64,000 nt of DNA from UM-FILTER-49-7 sp964599895 (GTDB lineage: Bacteria > Acidobacteriota > Holophagae > Thermotomaculales > Thermotomaculaceae). The DNA lies in the NCBI GenBank assembly GCA_964599895.1, contig CAZRHT010000001.1, positions 1 through 64,000 on the forward strand, written 5' to 3'. The position numbers were made by a program, and so were the translations under genes. Each line of letters starts with the position of its first letter. Positions within the stretch are counted from its first letter, which is position 1. A model generated the notes under the pieces. The model saw only the letters and a program-made list of their open reading frames with translations, had not been told where the DNA came from and did no database searches. Below, in pieces: positions 1 through 12,182 of this stretch.

Positions 1-715
1 CTGGAAACGGGCTGTTTGAATGCGCGGCAATTCAGGAGAGATCCATCCCAAAGCCCACCGACTTCGGCGGGATGGTAGGTTTTAGGTGCAAGGTGTTAGA
101 TGATAGAACCAGAGGGATAATTCCAGAGACACGAAGACTCAAAACTCCGGAAAACAAGAAGCACCGGGTTAGAACCGCCGTTTGGTGGCCAGAGAGGAAG
201 GGAATAACCACTCCCTGCCTTTCCACTTAAACTCAGACTCAGACTCAGACTCAAACTTCTCTCTCCTATGGCCTGCGCAGCAGCCCGGACTGAACTTTCA
301 GGATAAATAATTTACAATTCCTCAGCACCGATCTCGGGCGGGAGTTGAGCCGTGAGGCGAAACGCACCAACCGGGAGATCGCGGGACGCGACGGATTGGG
401 GCAGATGTGCGCGTTCACGACTGAAGAGAATGAGGAACAGTACATGCGTACGTGACGAGAAGTGCAGGGAGTGAACACGCACAGATGGTCCGAGACTTGA
501 GCGTCAATGGGAAGGAGGGGGTGGTAGTAAGGAGTTGTTATTTCAGTCGTCTTACACGCTTATTTGCTGTTTCAATTCATGCGAAGCAAAAACGGCGGCG
601 GCGACGGACGGCTCTCACGCTTGCATGAAAGAGTCGTTCGGTGCCGGTGACGGAAGTGGTACGAAGTGCCACGTATTGAAGCAGCATCCCCTAAAGGTAG
701 CCAACCAGCCCTGCC
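1..715. other. Non-coding stretch with short tandem tracts
   Basis: No convincing complete gene is visible between the window edge and the end of purL. The stretch holds a period-7 degenerate tract at 84-104 (AGGTGCA, AGGTGTT, AGATGAT), an imperfect hairpin near 190-220, and a period-6 tract at 225-254 (ACTTAA, three ACTCAG, ACTCAA). An open frame without a start codon at 294-455 (+) reads like protein (charged, helix-like, about 53 codons after a stop) and may be a gene remnant, but I do not recognise it. Confidence 0.5.
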
Positions 716-2932
<2,217 letters not shown>

Positions 2933-2937
2933 GTTTT

Positions 2938-3930
2938 CTATTTCTCCAGTTTGAAATGATAGGGTTGGGAATAATCTTTGCCAAAACAGACGGTCAGATC
3001 ACCGGTACTCTCATATACGGCAGACCATTCCGTACCGCCCTTATTCAATGTCTGTTTGACGTTGTCCAGTAAATTCATCATGTCCTTTTCTGTGAACGGT
3101 GTATTTCTATTCTCAGACAACGTGGCATTTATTTTGTCAAAGCGCCAGCATTTCCCGACGAAATCTTCAGGCGTTCCAGGTGCCATTACGAAATTTGTTG
3201 CAAAAATCAGGTTGTCTTTCCGGTAGACTTTCACACCTTCAGACGAGAATTCTACGACCGCGCCCTTTCCGGTGGCATCGGCGATGAGAAAATGGAGGTG
3301 GGGACCGGGGAAGAAGTCAATATTGTAGCTGTTACAGATGTTCAATGCTTCATCCAGTGTGGCTGCCGTATCCAGTATTTTTCGAACCATCTGTACGGAA
3401 GTCAGCGTTTCCTTTTTGGGATCTGTTGGTACCTTGCCTTTGCCAATCATCGCTATGGCAATGAACAGTCCCTTTTCATTCATTCCGTCAAAAGGAGATA
3501 TGTAACCACCCATCATATTGATCCGGTCCAGCAGCGAGAGACTTCCCGTAACGGAGAGGTAGGAACCATCCACCATTGAGATGGACGCATAGCGGCCGGG
3601 CATTCTGTGGACACGGAAAATGATGGGAATGGTATGGTACCAGTCGAAATTTCTGCCGTAAATGGAACCTGAAGATGGATTGTGTACCCCGATCAGGGAG
3701 CAATTGATGTCGGCGGGTTTCTGAGCGGCCTTTGGATAGAAGCGCTCGATCAACTTATGAACCTGGGCCGCGTTTTGTGGCAAAAGCACATTGCTTCCAT
3801 AAAAATCCATTTCCATCGCCGGATAGTCGCTTACCTTGTTCACACTTTCCAGTGTGGCAAGGGGATATTTGATAAGAAACAGAACCATCAGCACCAAAGC
3901 CAGTATCAGTTTTTTCAAGATACCCTCCAT
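2938..3930 (-). CDS. Exported Ntn-type hydrolase, C45/choloylglycine hydrolase-like
   Basis: About 330 residues with an N-terminal hydrophobic segment (residues 6-20), so probably exported or membrane anchored. After it come features of the N-terminal nucleophile amidohydrolases related to acyl-CoA:6-aminopenicillanate acyltransferase and penicillin V acylase: a candidate nucleophile Cys77, the YGRNFDW motif, NEKGL, and a late ATNF segment. Such enzymes cleave themselves to expose the Cys and hydrolyse linear amide bonds; the substrate here is unknown. A TTG at 3916-3918 with GGAGG at ideal spacing is an alternative start four codons in. It sits 5 bases ahead of purL, a pairing with no obvious biochemical reason. 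Confidence 0.7.
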   Translation of the reverse strand: MEGILKKLILALVLMVLFLIKYPLATLESVNKVSDYPAMEMDFYGSNVLLPQNAAQVHKLIERFYPKAAQKPADINCSLIGVHNPSSGSIYGRNFDWYHTIPIIFRVHRMPGRYASISMVDGSYLSVTGSLSLLDRINMMGGYISPFDGMNEKGLFIAIAMIGKGKVPTDPKKETLTSVQMVRKILDTAATLDEALNICNSYNIDFFPGPHLHFLIADATGKGAVVEFSSEGVKVYRKDNLIFATNFVMAPGTPEDFVGKCWRFDKINATLSENRNTPFTEKDMMNLLDNVKQTLNKGGTEWSAVYESTGDLTVCFGKDYSQPYHFKLEK

Positions 3931-4133
3931 GTTCCGGATTCACCCTATTGTGCCCGGTTTTGCTTCAATTATCAAGGGAAGAAGATTTCAGGCAGCGTTG
4001 CCGCCGTGATGAGTGAAGGGTGATGGGTGATGTGTTCTGACCGGAGAGGAGGGGGACAAAGCCGCCGCGGATGATGGACGGTGGATGGTTTAGAAACAGC
4101 AGAGAATGGACATTCCCTCGTGCACACGCACTT
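3931..4133. repeat. Intergenic element with period-7 and period-6 tracts
   Basis: Non-coding gap between two minus-strand genes. It contains four heptamers at 4006-4033 (GTGATGA, GTGAAGG, GTGATGG, GTGATGT), then a GAATGGACATTCCC dyad near 4102-4116, then a CACTTT-type hexamer tract at 4127-4145 that runs into the end of the next gene. The same arrangement recurs elsewhere in the window. A 13-base string inside it (CGCACTTTCACTT, 4127-4139) recurs exactly at 51064-51076. Confidence 0.55.
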
Positions 4134-5093
4134 TCACTTTTCACTTCCTCCCATCACGCCGCAGGGTGTGATGGGAGGTTTCCCCTTCAATACCGCGTCC
4201 ACGTTTTCCGCGGCGAGGATGGCCATATCATTCCGGGCCTTTTCGGTTGCAGAGCCGATATGGGGCAGCAGTACCACATTATCCGTGGTCTTCAGTTCTT
4301 CGGTGATATCCGGTTCAAATTCATAGACATCCAGTCCGGCGAAGGCGATTTTCCCGGACTTCAATGCGTTCACAAGGTCTTTTTCTCTGACAATGGGGCC
4401 CCTTGCCGTGTTAATGAAAACAACGCCTTCTTTCATCAGGTTGAACTCATTTACGGCAAACATATGGCGGGACTCATTTGTCAGTGGCAGGTGCAGTGAT
4501 ATGAAATCGGATTCTTTCAGCAGGGTTTCAAAGTCAACAAGAGGGTAGGGGACAGGCTGTTTTGTACGGGAGTAGTACAGGACCCGGGCATTGAACCCTG
4601 ATACCATCCGGGCGAAAGCCTGTCCAATTCGGCCCATCCCCACAATGCCCACTGTTTTCCCATCCAGTCCTTTTCCAAGCAGGAGAAGGGGGTCCCAGCC
4701 CTTAAATTTTCCTTCCCTGGCAAATCGGTCTGCTTGCACTATCTGCCTTGACGCGGCGAGAAGCAGTGCCATGGCCAGTTCGGCAGTTGCCTCTGTCAGT
4801 ACATCCGGGGTGTTGGTTATGGTGATGCCCTGTTTATTTGCCGCTTTGATGTCGATGTTGTTGGTTCCCACCGCGTAATTGGCTATGACCCGGCATTTTC
4901 CGGCCGTTGACAGTACGTCCGCCCCGATGGGGTCGGACAACATGGAAATCATGCCGTCGAAGTCCTGCAAGCCCCGGATCAATTCATCCGGTGAAATCAG
5001 TCCATCTTTCTCCCGGACGACAACTTCATATCCTTTTTCAAGGAGAAACGAGATTCCCGCTTCCGGGATTCGTTTTGTGATAAGAACCTTCAT
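4134..5093 (-). CDS. D-2-hydroxyacid dehydrogenase (glyoxylate/hydroxypyruvate reductase type)
   Basis: 319 residues, the usual length for NAD(P)-dependent D-isomer 2-hydroxyacid dehydrogenases, which interconvert 2-oxoacids and D-2-hydroxyacids in the cytosol. The Rossmann motif is VGMGRIG (Gly152, Gly154, Gly157), and the catalytic triad is Arg231 (TARGP), Glu260 (YEFEP) and His278 (LPHIG). The substrate cannot be read from sequence; glyoxylate, hydroxypyruvate or an aromatic 2-oxoacid are all possible. It lies 19 bases after the ammonia-lyase gene on the same strand, so both probably form one transcript. No strong ribosome site is seen. Confidence 0.9.
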   Translation of the reverse strand: MKVLITKRIPEAGISFLLEKGYEVVVREKDGLISPDELIRGLQDFDGMISMLSDPIGADVLSTAGKCRVIANYAVGTNNIDIKAANKQGITITNTPDVLTEATAELAMALLLAASRQIVQADRFAREGKFKGWDPLLLLGKGLDGKTVGIVGMGRIGQAFARMVSGFNARVLYYSRTKQPVPYPLVDFETLLKESDFISLHLPLTNESRHMFAVNEFNLMKEGVVFINTARGPIVREKDLVNALKSGKIAFAGLDVYEFEPDITEELKTTDNVVLLPHIGSATEKARNDMAILAAENVDAVLKGKPPITPCGVMGGSEK

Positions 5094-5112
5094 GGCGTTT
5101 TGCTGTTCTTCC

Positions 5113-6633
5113 CTATTCCAATGTTCCGGTTACCGCTTCCACTGCCCGGAGAATGGACAGTTCCTCGACGAGTTTCTTCATGGTGTTGTGGTCCTCATAA
5201 AGCGGCCGGTCAATGTCGAGAAATTCCACATGTTTTCGGATGGTGTCTTTCGCTGTCTGCACGCCCTTGCCGAAACTGAAATCACGGAAATCCAGTGCCT
5301 GTGCGGCAGCCATGAATTCGATTCCCAGCACGCCAAATGCATTGTCCAGGATCTGGAAATTCTTCTGGGCTGTGTTCATGCCCATTGAGACAAAGTCCTC
5401 CTGATCTGCGGCTGCCGGAATGGATTGGATCGCTGCCGGAGTAGAGAGGATTTTCTGTTCCACGATCTGCATGTCGGCAGTGTACTGGCTCAGCATCAGG
5501 CCGGAGAACATGCCGGCACCTTTAGTCAGGAATGGGGGGAGACCTCCGCTCAATGCCGGGTTGTTCAATCGATTCATCCGGCGTTCGGAAATGACGCTGA
5601 CCATTGTGACGGCCATCCCGATCATTTCCATGGGGAGCGCAACCGGTGTTCCCTGGAAATTGGCGCCGGATATCTGGATTCCCTGGTCCGGGAAGAAAAC
5701 CGGATTGTCTCCCACACCGTTCAACTCAATTTCCACCTGGGAACGGGCGTAGCCCAGTGCGTCCCGTGCTGCCCCGATAACCTGGGGAGTGGACCGCATG
5801 GAGTAAGCGTCCTGCACTTTGACTTTCAATTTGCCGGTGAGAAGGTCGCTGCCTGCCACGCAGTTTCGAATATTGGCGGCACTTTGTCTTGCACCGGAAA
5901 AGCCCCTTGCCGCATGAAGGCGATCGTCATAGGGGCTGAAGTTTGCCAGTAACGCTTCCAGAGACATCGCGGCGGCAATTTCCGCCTGTTTCAGCCAGTT
6001 CTTTGTGTCATAAATCATCAGGGCACTCATTGCGGTGAGAACATTGGATCCGTTGATGGTAGCCAGACCGTCACGGGCCTGCAGCCCCGGCAGGGGAATT
6101 CCGGCTCTTTCCATTGCGAGATTTCCCGGCAGCAATTCGCCATCGTACCAGGCTTTGCCTTCCCCCATTAACAAAAGTGCGATTTGAGCCATCGGGGCGA
6201 GGTCCCCGGACGCGCCTACAGATCCCTTTTTGCAGACGAAGGGAGTGACCCCCCGGTTGAGCATCTCTACCAGTGTCTCGGTAATGACCAATCTGCAGCC
6301 GGAGTTTCCGTGGGCGTGGACGTTGATCCGTCCCGCCATGGCACCCCGTACCCAGTCTGCCGGCATTGCATCACCAATTCCCGCAGCATGGTTGTAAATC
6401 AGATATTTCTGGAATTCCTTGACCTGTTCGTCATCCAGTACAACTTCCGAAAACTCTCCGATGCCGGTGTTGACGCCGTACATGATTTCATGTTTCTCAA
6501 TCTTGTCTTCCAGCATCCGGCGGCATTTTTGGATTCGCTCTTTCGCGTCCGGGTGGAGTTCCACCTTTTCACCCTCACGGGCAATTCGGACCAGTTTTTC
6601 CACTGTCAGTGAATGGCCATCCAGTACAATCAT
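5113..6633 (-). CDS. hutH: Histidine ammonia-lyase (HAL/PAL/TAL family)
   Basis: 506 residues, full length for the family that eliminates ammonia from histidine (to urocanate) or aromatic amino acids through an MIO cofactor. The MIO-forming Ala141-Ser142-Gly143 lies in GSVGASGDLAP, and Tyr52 in YGVNTG matches the catalytic tyrosine. The selectivity pair is Asn81-His82, where typical HutH has Ser-His; His supports histidine or tyrosine rather than phenylalanine. No hutU, hutI or hutG is nearby; the partner is a 2-hydroxyacid dehydrogenase, so the role may differ from the hut pathway. Start has AGGAG six bases upstream. Confidence 0.85.
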   Translation of the reverse strand: MIVLDGHSLTVEKLVRIAREGEKVELHPDAKERIQKCRRMLEDKIEKHEIMYGVNTGIGEFSEVVLDDEQVKEFQKYLIYNHAAGIGDAMPADWVRGAMAGRINVHAHGNSGCRLVITETLVEMLNRGVTPFVCKKGSVGASGDLAPMAQIALLLMGEGKAWYDGELLPGNLAMERAGIPLPGLQARDGLATINGSNVLTAMSALMIYDTKNWLKQAEIAAAMSLEALLANFSPYDDRLHAARGFSGARQSAANIRNCVAGSDLLTGKLKVKVQDAYSMRSTPQVIGAARDALGYARSQVEIELNGVGDNPVFFPDQGIQISGANFQGTPVALPMEMIGMAVTMVSVISERRMNRLNNPALSGGLPPFLTKGAGMFSGLMLSQYTADMQIVEQKILSTPAAIQSIPAAADQEDFVSMGMNTAQKNFQILDNAFGVLGIEFMAAAQALDFRDFSFGKGVQTAKDTIRKHVEFLDIDRPLYEDHNTMKKLVEELSILRAVEAVTGTLE

Positions 6634-6719
6634 TCCACACTCCTGTACCTATAAATTTCCTTCCTGCCCATCATAACGCACACCTTCCCCCGGGGAAAGG
6701 GGAAAGAAAAAAGAAGGAA

Positions 6720-6850
6720 TGCATGACGCCTTCGGCTTCGTGATTTGTAACTCGTAGCTTGTGATTAGCGGGATCCGGAAAGACAGGGAATTGGTCATTT
6801 ACCATTCCCCGTCTGTTCCGGCCTCTACTCCTACTCCTACTCGTACTCTC
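6720..6850. repeat. Intergenic element: heptamer tract, large hairpin, hexamer tract
   Basis: Between hutH and the first LRR gene. It contains heptamers at 6740-6767 (GTGATTT, GTAACTC, GTAGCTT, GTGATTA), then a long imperfect hairpin at about 6774-6822 whose arms are GGAAAGACAGGGAAT and ATTCCCCGTCTGTTCC, then four hexamers at 6827-6850 (TACTCC twice, TACTCG, TACTCT). The hairpin may also terminate transcription of the LRR genes. The layout matches 3931-4133 and the 84-254 stretch. Confidence 0.55.
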
Positions 6851-9429
6851 TACGGACAAGTCAGGTCGGGGCCTGAAAGCTGGGGGTTGTACTGAAAGTC
6901 GGCAAGCCCCATGGCTTCGATAGCCTGGATCATGGGGCAATCGTCGGCACCAAACTGGTTCCAGTAGCACCAGAACCGGTTCATCGCAGCGCAACCGGTC
7001 ACGTCCGGAATGTCCTCCAGCCCGCAATCGTAACAATAGAACGTGTGGAGATTGTCCAGTGCGGACAGGTCCGGCAAAACGGTTACAGTGTTAGTATTGA
7101 TGTAGAGCCGCTCCAGTGTCGTCAGGCCTGCCACGCCCGAAAAATCGGTCATATCGGTAGCGTCGGCATAAAGCGTGCGCAGCTGAGAGAGACTGGCCAA
7201 TCCCGGGATTTCTGAAATGGGACTGCCTGATAAATATAGATATCGGAGTTCTGTTAATCCCGAAAGGTCCGGCAGGCTGGTGACAGGGTTGTATTCACAG
7301 GCAAATGTCGTTAAGTGTACAAGACCAGCAACGGCGGACATGTCCGTCAGTTCGTTGAAAGAACAGCGCAGTGAGGTCATGTTTACCAGCGAAGCCAGTC
7401 CCGGAATTTCCGTCAGGTTATTGCTACTGCAATGAAGGATGACCAAGTTCGTGAAGGCTGAAAGATCCGGAAGTTCACCCAGTGGATTATTGGAGCAATA
7501 GATGGCCTCCAGGTTGGTCAGACCGCTGATGTCCGGAAACTCGGAGAACTGGTTCCCCGAAATTTGCAGGTTTGAGAGCCCGGTAAGGCTCGAAATGCCC
7601 GGCAGGGAAGACAATTGATTGTAGCTCACCTCCAGAAGTGTCAGATCTGTCAGCGGAGTCAGGTCAGGCATTTGCTGGAGTTGATTATCGCCGAGATAGA
7701 GAAATGAAAGCGAAGTGAGTCCCGTCAGCGGAGGCAATTCCTCGATCTGGTTCCAGTTACAGTTCAGCACATGCAGTTTGGACAACGCATCCATAGAGGG
7801 CAGGGTTGCCAGGTAATTGTCATTTGCATAGATGGTGCCCAGTTCTGTTAGAGCGGAAAGATCCGGAAGCCAGCTCAGTTGTTCGTGAGCACAATCCAGG
7901 AGAACGAGATTGGTGAACATTTCAACACCCGTCAGATCACGAATCGAACCTCGAGCGAACTCTTCGCCCGGGGTGTCTATTTGGATAACGGCTGCGGCTT
8001 CACTTGCGTCAACGATCCCGTTTTCATCGGTGTCGAAGTTTTCCAGAACATAAGCCTTGAAGGCGGCATCCGGGAACGGATAGTTGACCAGGTTCCGGTT
8101 GGACAGGAAAAATACGTGCCGGTCCTGTTCAGTGTTCCCTGTAATTGACAATGGCGCCGGAATGGGGGCATTGGAGCGGATGACCACCATGTCCACGTCG
8201 TCATACTCGGTTGCTTTCGCCTTGGAAATGTTGGGCCAGAAGTCGTTGGCAAGGCCCACAGTTTTTGTGTGTGGTTCCAGGAGTTTTGTGCCGATCTCGA
8301 GAAAAGCACCGTCTTTGTAGGCATCCACTGCCACAACGATCGGTTCATCGGTGGGATTGCACATAGCCAGACCAAACCAGTCAAACCAGGTGTGGATGGA
8401 GTTGGGGATGAACCATTGTGTGGAAGTGGATTCCGACAGGAAAAACTCACAGAGGGATTCCGACTCCCCATAGCGATAAGACAGCTTGAAATGCATGCAG
8501 CCATTGGTCACGATAGAAGCTGTTCCACTGTAAACAAAATCGGTCCCCGCGGAAAGCACGGCTCTGCCATGGGCCGGAACTGAAACAACCCGTGCCGTAA
8601 CATCCGCTGTTCCATCCCCGTTCCAGCTTGAAAATGTGAAAGACTGAGCAGAATCTCCGTTGTTAAACGCGGTGATGAGCGTTGTCCAGTTTGATTCCGC
8701 CACATGGGGAATAACATATACCTTTTCAGTACCCGGGCAGGGGTCCACTTCATTTTCCGCCAGGAAGAATACATGTCGGTCCTGTTCCGTATTCCCTGTG
8801 ATAGATACCGGAGCCGGTATATTCACATCACTGTCCATTGTCACCATATCCACGTCTGCATAATTTATCCCTGACCAGAAACCGGAAGAAACATCCACCA
8901 GTTTCGTATGTGCGGAAACGGCTTTTGTCGCGGTGCCGACCACAGTACCATTGTGCCAGGCCTTCAATGTGACATTCGCGGTCGTACCGGTAAAATTGGC
9001 CACTGCGACTCCGAACCAGTCAAAATGGGTCTGGTAGGGGTTGGGTAGCATCCAATGCCCGGCCAGATGCTCCTGCGGTAAGAAAAACTCGCATAAGGAA
9101 TGGGAATCCTGATAGCGGTAGGATAGCTTCACCACCAGAGTGGCTTGTGAGGGAGTCACTACCATTGCGGTTCCGTTGTATCCGAAATCCGCATTGGTCA
9201 GTGTAGTGGAACTGTTGGCAGGGACCGAAACGGCGCTCATCGTTGTCAGAGTTGTTCCTGAATTGTCCCACCGCTGCAGGTCAAAAGTCAGGTCATCAGG
9301 CCCGTCGTTGTAGACTGTGATGGATGTGGTCCAGTTTTCCTCTGCCACATGGTCAATGTAATAGTTTTCAGCCAGTGCCGAAAATGACAATAACCCAATT
9401 GCACACAAAAATAGAAAAATATTTCTCAA
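6850..9429 (-). CDS. Exported leucine-rich-repeat protein, paralogue 1
   Basis: About 859 residues from a TTG start at 9427-9429 chosen because GGAGGAGGG lies just upstream and because the start then lines up with the signal peptide of its neighbour (RNIFLFLCAIGLLSFSALA). After the signal come two copies of a roughly 200-residue beta-rich module, each with a HVAE-N-WTT motif near its start and SITGNTEQDRHVFFL near its end. An EF-hand-like loop (DTDENGIVDASE) follows, then about 15 leucine-rich repeats of 22-23 residues, ending in LTCP. Probably a surface or secreted protein-binding protein; partner unknown. I do not recognise the N-terminal module. Confidence 0.8.
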   Translation of the reverse strand: MRNIFLFLCAIGLLSFSALAENYYIDHVAEENWTTSITVYNDGPDDLTFDLQRWDNSGTTLTTMSAVSVPANSSTTLTNADFGYNGTAMVVTPSQATLVVKLSYRYQDSHSLCEFFLPQEHLAGHWMLPNPYQTHFDWFGVAVANFTGTTANVTLKAWHNGTVVGTATKAVSAHTKLVDVSSGFWSGINYADVDMVTMDSDVNIPAPVSITGNTEQDRHVFFLAENEVDPCPGTEKVYVIPHVAESNWTTLITAFNNGDSAQSFTFSSWNGDGTADVTARVVSVPAHGRAVLSAGTDFVYSGTASIVTNGCMHFKLSYRYGESESLCEFFLSESTSTQWFIPNSIHTWFDWFGLAMCNPTDEPIVVAVDAYKDGAFLEIGTKLLEPHTKTVGLANDFWPNISKAKATEYDDVDMVVIRSNAPIPAPLSITGNTEQDRHVFFLSNRNLVNYPFPDAAFKAYVLENFDTDENGIVDASEAAAVIQIDTPGEEFARGSIRDLTGVEMFTNLVLLDCAHEQLSWLPDLSALTELGTIYANDNYLATLPSMDALSKLHVLNCNWNQIEELPPLTGLTSLSFLYLGDNQLQQMPDLTPLTDLTLLEVSYNQLSSLPGISSLTGLSNLQISGNQFSEFPDISGLTNLEAIYCSNNPLGELPDLSAFTNLVILHCSSNNLTEIPGLASLVNMTSLRCSFNELTDMSAVAGLVHLTTFACEYNPVTSLPDLSGLTELRYLYLSGSPISEIPGLASLSQLRTLYADATDMTDFSGVAGLTTLERLYINTNTVTVLPDLSALDNLHTFYCYDCGLEDIPDVTGCAAMNRFWCYWNQFGADDCPMIQAIEAMGLADFQYNPQLSGPDLTCP

Positions 9430-9528
9430 CTCTCTCCCTCCTCCAGCCATAGCGGCGGGTATTTGACATCTACTGTCATGTAATTTCTGAGATATTAACT
9501 GCTGTTCAAAACCTGTTCGCACTTAACC

Positions 9529-12123
9529 CTACGGGCAGGTCAGAGTTGACCCGTCATTCTGTGGGTTGTAATTAAAATACGAGAGTCCCATTGCCTCAGT
9601 AGCCTGGATCGTGGCGCAGTCATCGGAGCCAAAAAAATTGTTGGAACAGTTGAAGTACCATATGGCATCACAGTCCGTCACATCGGGAATGTCCGTCAGG
9701 AGACAGTTACTGCAGGTAAGCATCTGAAGGTTGTCCAGACCCGACAGGTCAGGGATGGTCGTAATCGGGCAATTTTCGCATTTCAGATAAGCTAGAGAAG
9801 GCATACCGGTAATGGGTGAAAGATCGGAGATATTGGTGCCATTACAGTGGAGCGTGGTCATTCCGGTCAGAGCGGACAGTCCAGGGATTGTGTAAATGGT
9901 GTTATTGCCGCAAATCAGATACTTCATCTGAGTAAGGGAGGACATGTCAGGAAGAGAAGTCAGCAGGTTGTCCCGGCAGCTGAGTGAATACAGGTTGGTG
10001 AGCCCGGCAATCCCGGATAGATCGGTCAACTGGTTCTTGTGGCATTCCAGCATGGTCAGTTGAGTGAGAGAGGCCAGCCCAGGTAATGATGTGAACTGAT
10101 TTTCATGGCAGTATAGTGTGACAATGTTGGGATGTGTTGATAGATCCGGCATTGTGGCCAATTGGTTGTAGCTGCAATCCAGAAAGTGGAGTTCACTCAG
10201 GGATGCAATATCCGGAAATGTAGTGAAATCATTGGAGCCGAAGGCCAGACTGAGAAACGTGCCGGCGGAAGCCGACAAATCCGGCAGAGTGCTCAGGTGG
10301 TTACCGGAGACATCCAAACTCATCAAGTTAGCCAGTCCGGAAACGTTCGGTACAGAAGTCAATTCATTGTCATCCAGAAACAAGTTTGTCATCCAGGTCA
10401 GGGCGGTTAGGTCCGGTACATGGGAAATGCTATTCCCAGAAAGTGAAAGTGTGTTTAAAGATATAAGAGCGCTCAGGTCGGGCACGGTGACGAGGTAGTT
10501 ATAGACTGCGTACAGGGAATGCAGATTGGTGAGGCCTGAAAGATCCGGCAGCCAGCTCAATTGTTCATTGGAACAGTCCAGATACGTCAAGTTGCGGAAT
10601 TGTCCAATCCCCGTTAAGTCGCGTATCGTTCCGCGACTGCCGTATGTACCGGGAGTATCCATCGTTGTCACTACATCGGCTTCCGCCTGGCTGATTGCAC
10701 CATCATGGTCGGTATCATAGTTGGCCAGAACAAATGCCCTGAAGCTTGGATCGGGGAATTCAGATTCATCGCCTACTCCGCCGGCAGCCAGGAAGAATAC
10801 ATGACGATCCTGCTCCTCATTTCCGGTAATGGACAGCGGATTAGCCAGCGGATAGCTGCTTCTCAGCACCACCATGTCAATATCATCATATGCGGCGGGG
10901 CCTGTTTTCCCCGTTGACAGATTTGTCCAGAAGTCGCTTGCAAGGCCCACGGCCTTGGTATGAGGTTCCAGCATCCGTGTTGATGTTCCCAGATATTGGC
11001 CATTCTTGTATGCGTCCATGGCCATGATGATTTCATCATCCGTTGGATTGGACATTGCAAGTCCGAACCAGTCGAACCATTCCTGTATGGAGTTGGGAAT
11101 GATCCACCGGACAGTTCCCTCACCCGAGTGCAGGAAAAACTCACAGAGTGACTGGGATTCCTGATAGCGATAGGACAGCTTGAACTGCATGCAGGCCAAT
11201 GTGCTGATACTGGCCGTGGTACCGTAGTCGAAGTCCATTCCCGCCTGAAGTGTCATGGATCCGTTTGCGGGTACCGTTACCAACTGATCCACAACGTCCG
11301 GTGAGCCATCTGCGAACCAGCTGGAATATGTGAACGTTTTGCTGAAAGCCTGATTGTTATAAGCGGTCAGCTGGGTTGTCCAGTTTTCCTCTGCCACGTG
11401 GGGAAGGATGGTGTTGTGGGGGAGAAAACTAATGCATTGCTGTATCTCATACTGGGCCTGAAAAAACACATGGCGGTCCTGTTCCGTGTTTCCGGTGATG
11501 GAAACGGGAGCTGGAATGTCGACATCACTGTCAATCATGACCAGATCAACATCCGGGTACTGAATGGAATTCCAGAAACCGGATGAAACATTCACAATTT
11601 TTGTATGGGCAGGAATGGTGCGAACTTCAGTGGCTACCAACGCACCTGCCTGGTACGCCTTCAATGTGACGGTGGCTGTCGTTGCATTGAAGTTGGCCAG
11701 CGCCATACCGAACCAGTCAAAATGAGACTGGTAGGGATTGGGCAGCATCCAGTTCTGCACCTTAAAGTCCGCACCCAGGAAAAATTCGCACAGGGAGTGG
11801 GAATCCCGATAACGATAAGACAATTTAACCACCACCGGAGTGTCGCTGGCCGTGGAAATTATAGCAGTTCCATCATAGCCGAAGTCGGCATTGGTCAGGG
11901 TCAGGGAACTGAACCCGGGCACCGGGAAACCGGTCATGACCGTTTCTGCTCCGCCAGTATCCCATCGGTGAAGGTCGAACGTAATCCCATCGGGGCCTGT
12001 GTTGTAGACCGTAATGGACGTGGTCCAGTTTTCCTCTGCCACATGGTCGACATAATAGTTTTCAGCCATTAGTGAAAATGAGAGCAATCCAAACGCACAT
12101 AAGAAAAGAAAGACCTTTCTCAT
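9529..12123 (-). CDS. Exported leucine-rich-repeat protein, paralogue 2
   Basis: About 864 residues; the ATG at 12121-12123 has AGGGGG just upstream and begins a clear signal peptide (MRKVFLFLCAFGLLSFSLMA). The architecture equals the downstream paralogue: two WTT/SITGN modules, a calcium-loop-like DTDHDGAISQAE, then leucine-rich repeats of 22-23 residues with frequent cysteines, and the same LTCP end. The two genes lie head to tail 99 bases apart, so they arose by tandem duplication and are likely co-transcribed. The LRR halves differ more than the N-terminal halves, which fits diversification of a binding surface on a shared scaffold. Confidence 0.8.
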   Translation of the reverse strand: MRKVFLFLCAFGLLSFSLMAENYYVDHVAEENWTTSITVYNTGPDGITFDLHRWDTGGAETVMTGFPVPGFSSLTLTNADFGYDGTAIISTASDTPVVVKLSYRYRDSHSLCEFFLGADFKVQNWMLPNPYQSHFDWFGMALANFNATTATVTLKAYQAGALVATEVRTIPAHTKIVNVSSGFWNSIQYPDVDLVMIDSDVDIPAPVSITGNTEQDRHVFFQAQYEIQQCISFLPHNTILPHVAEENWTTQLTAYNNQAFSKTFTYSSWFADGSPDVVDQLVTVPANGSMTLQAGMDFDYGTTASISTLACMQFKLSYRYQESQSLCEFFLHSGEGTVRWIIPNSIQEWFDWFGLAMSNPTDDEIIMAMDAYKNGQYLGTSTRMLEPHTKAVGLASDFWTNLSTGKTGPAAYDDIDMVVLRSSYPLANPLSITGNEEQDRHVFFLAAGGVGDESEFPDPSFRAFVLANYDTDHDGAISQAEADVVTTMDTPGTYGSRGTIRDLTGIGQFRNLTYLDCSNEQLSWLPDLSGLTNLHSLYAVYNYLVTVPDLSALISLNTLSLSGNSISHVPDLTALTWMTNLFLDDNELTSVPNVSGLANLMSLDVSGNHLSTLPDLSASAGTFLSLAFGSNDFTTFPDIASLSELHFLDCSYNQLATMPDLSTHPNIVTLYCHENQFTSLPGLASLTQLTMLECHKNQLTDLSGIAGLTNLYSLSCRDNLLTSLPDMSSLTQMKYLICGNNTIYTIPGLSALTGMTTLHCNGTNISDLSPITGMPSLAYLKCENCPITTIPDLSGLDNLQMLTCSNCLLTDIPDVTDCDAIWYFNCSNNFFGSDDCATIQATEAMGLSYFNYNPQNDGSTLTCP

Positions 12124-12182
12124 ATGTTCCCCCTTTCGCCAATCAGTTAAGATCATAGCGTTGTCTATGTAAATTCATACAT

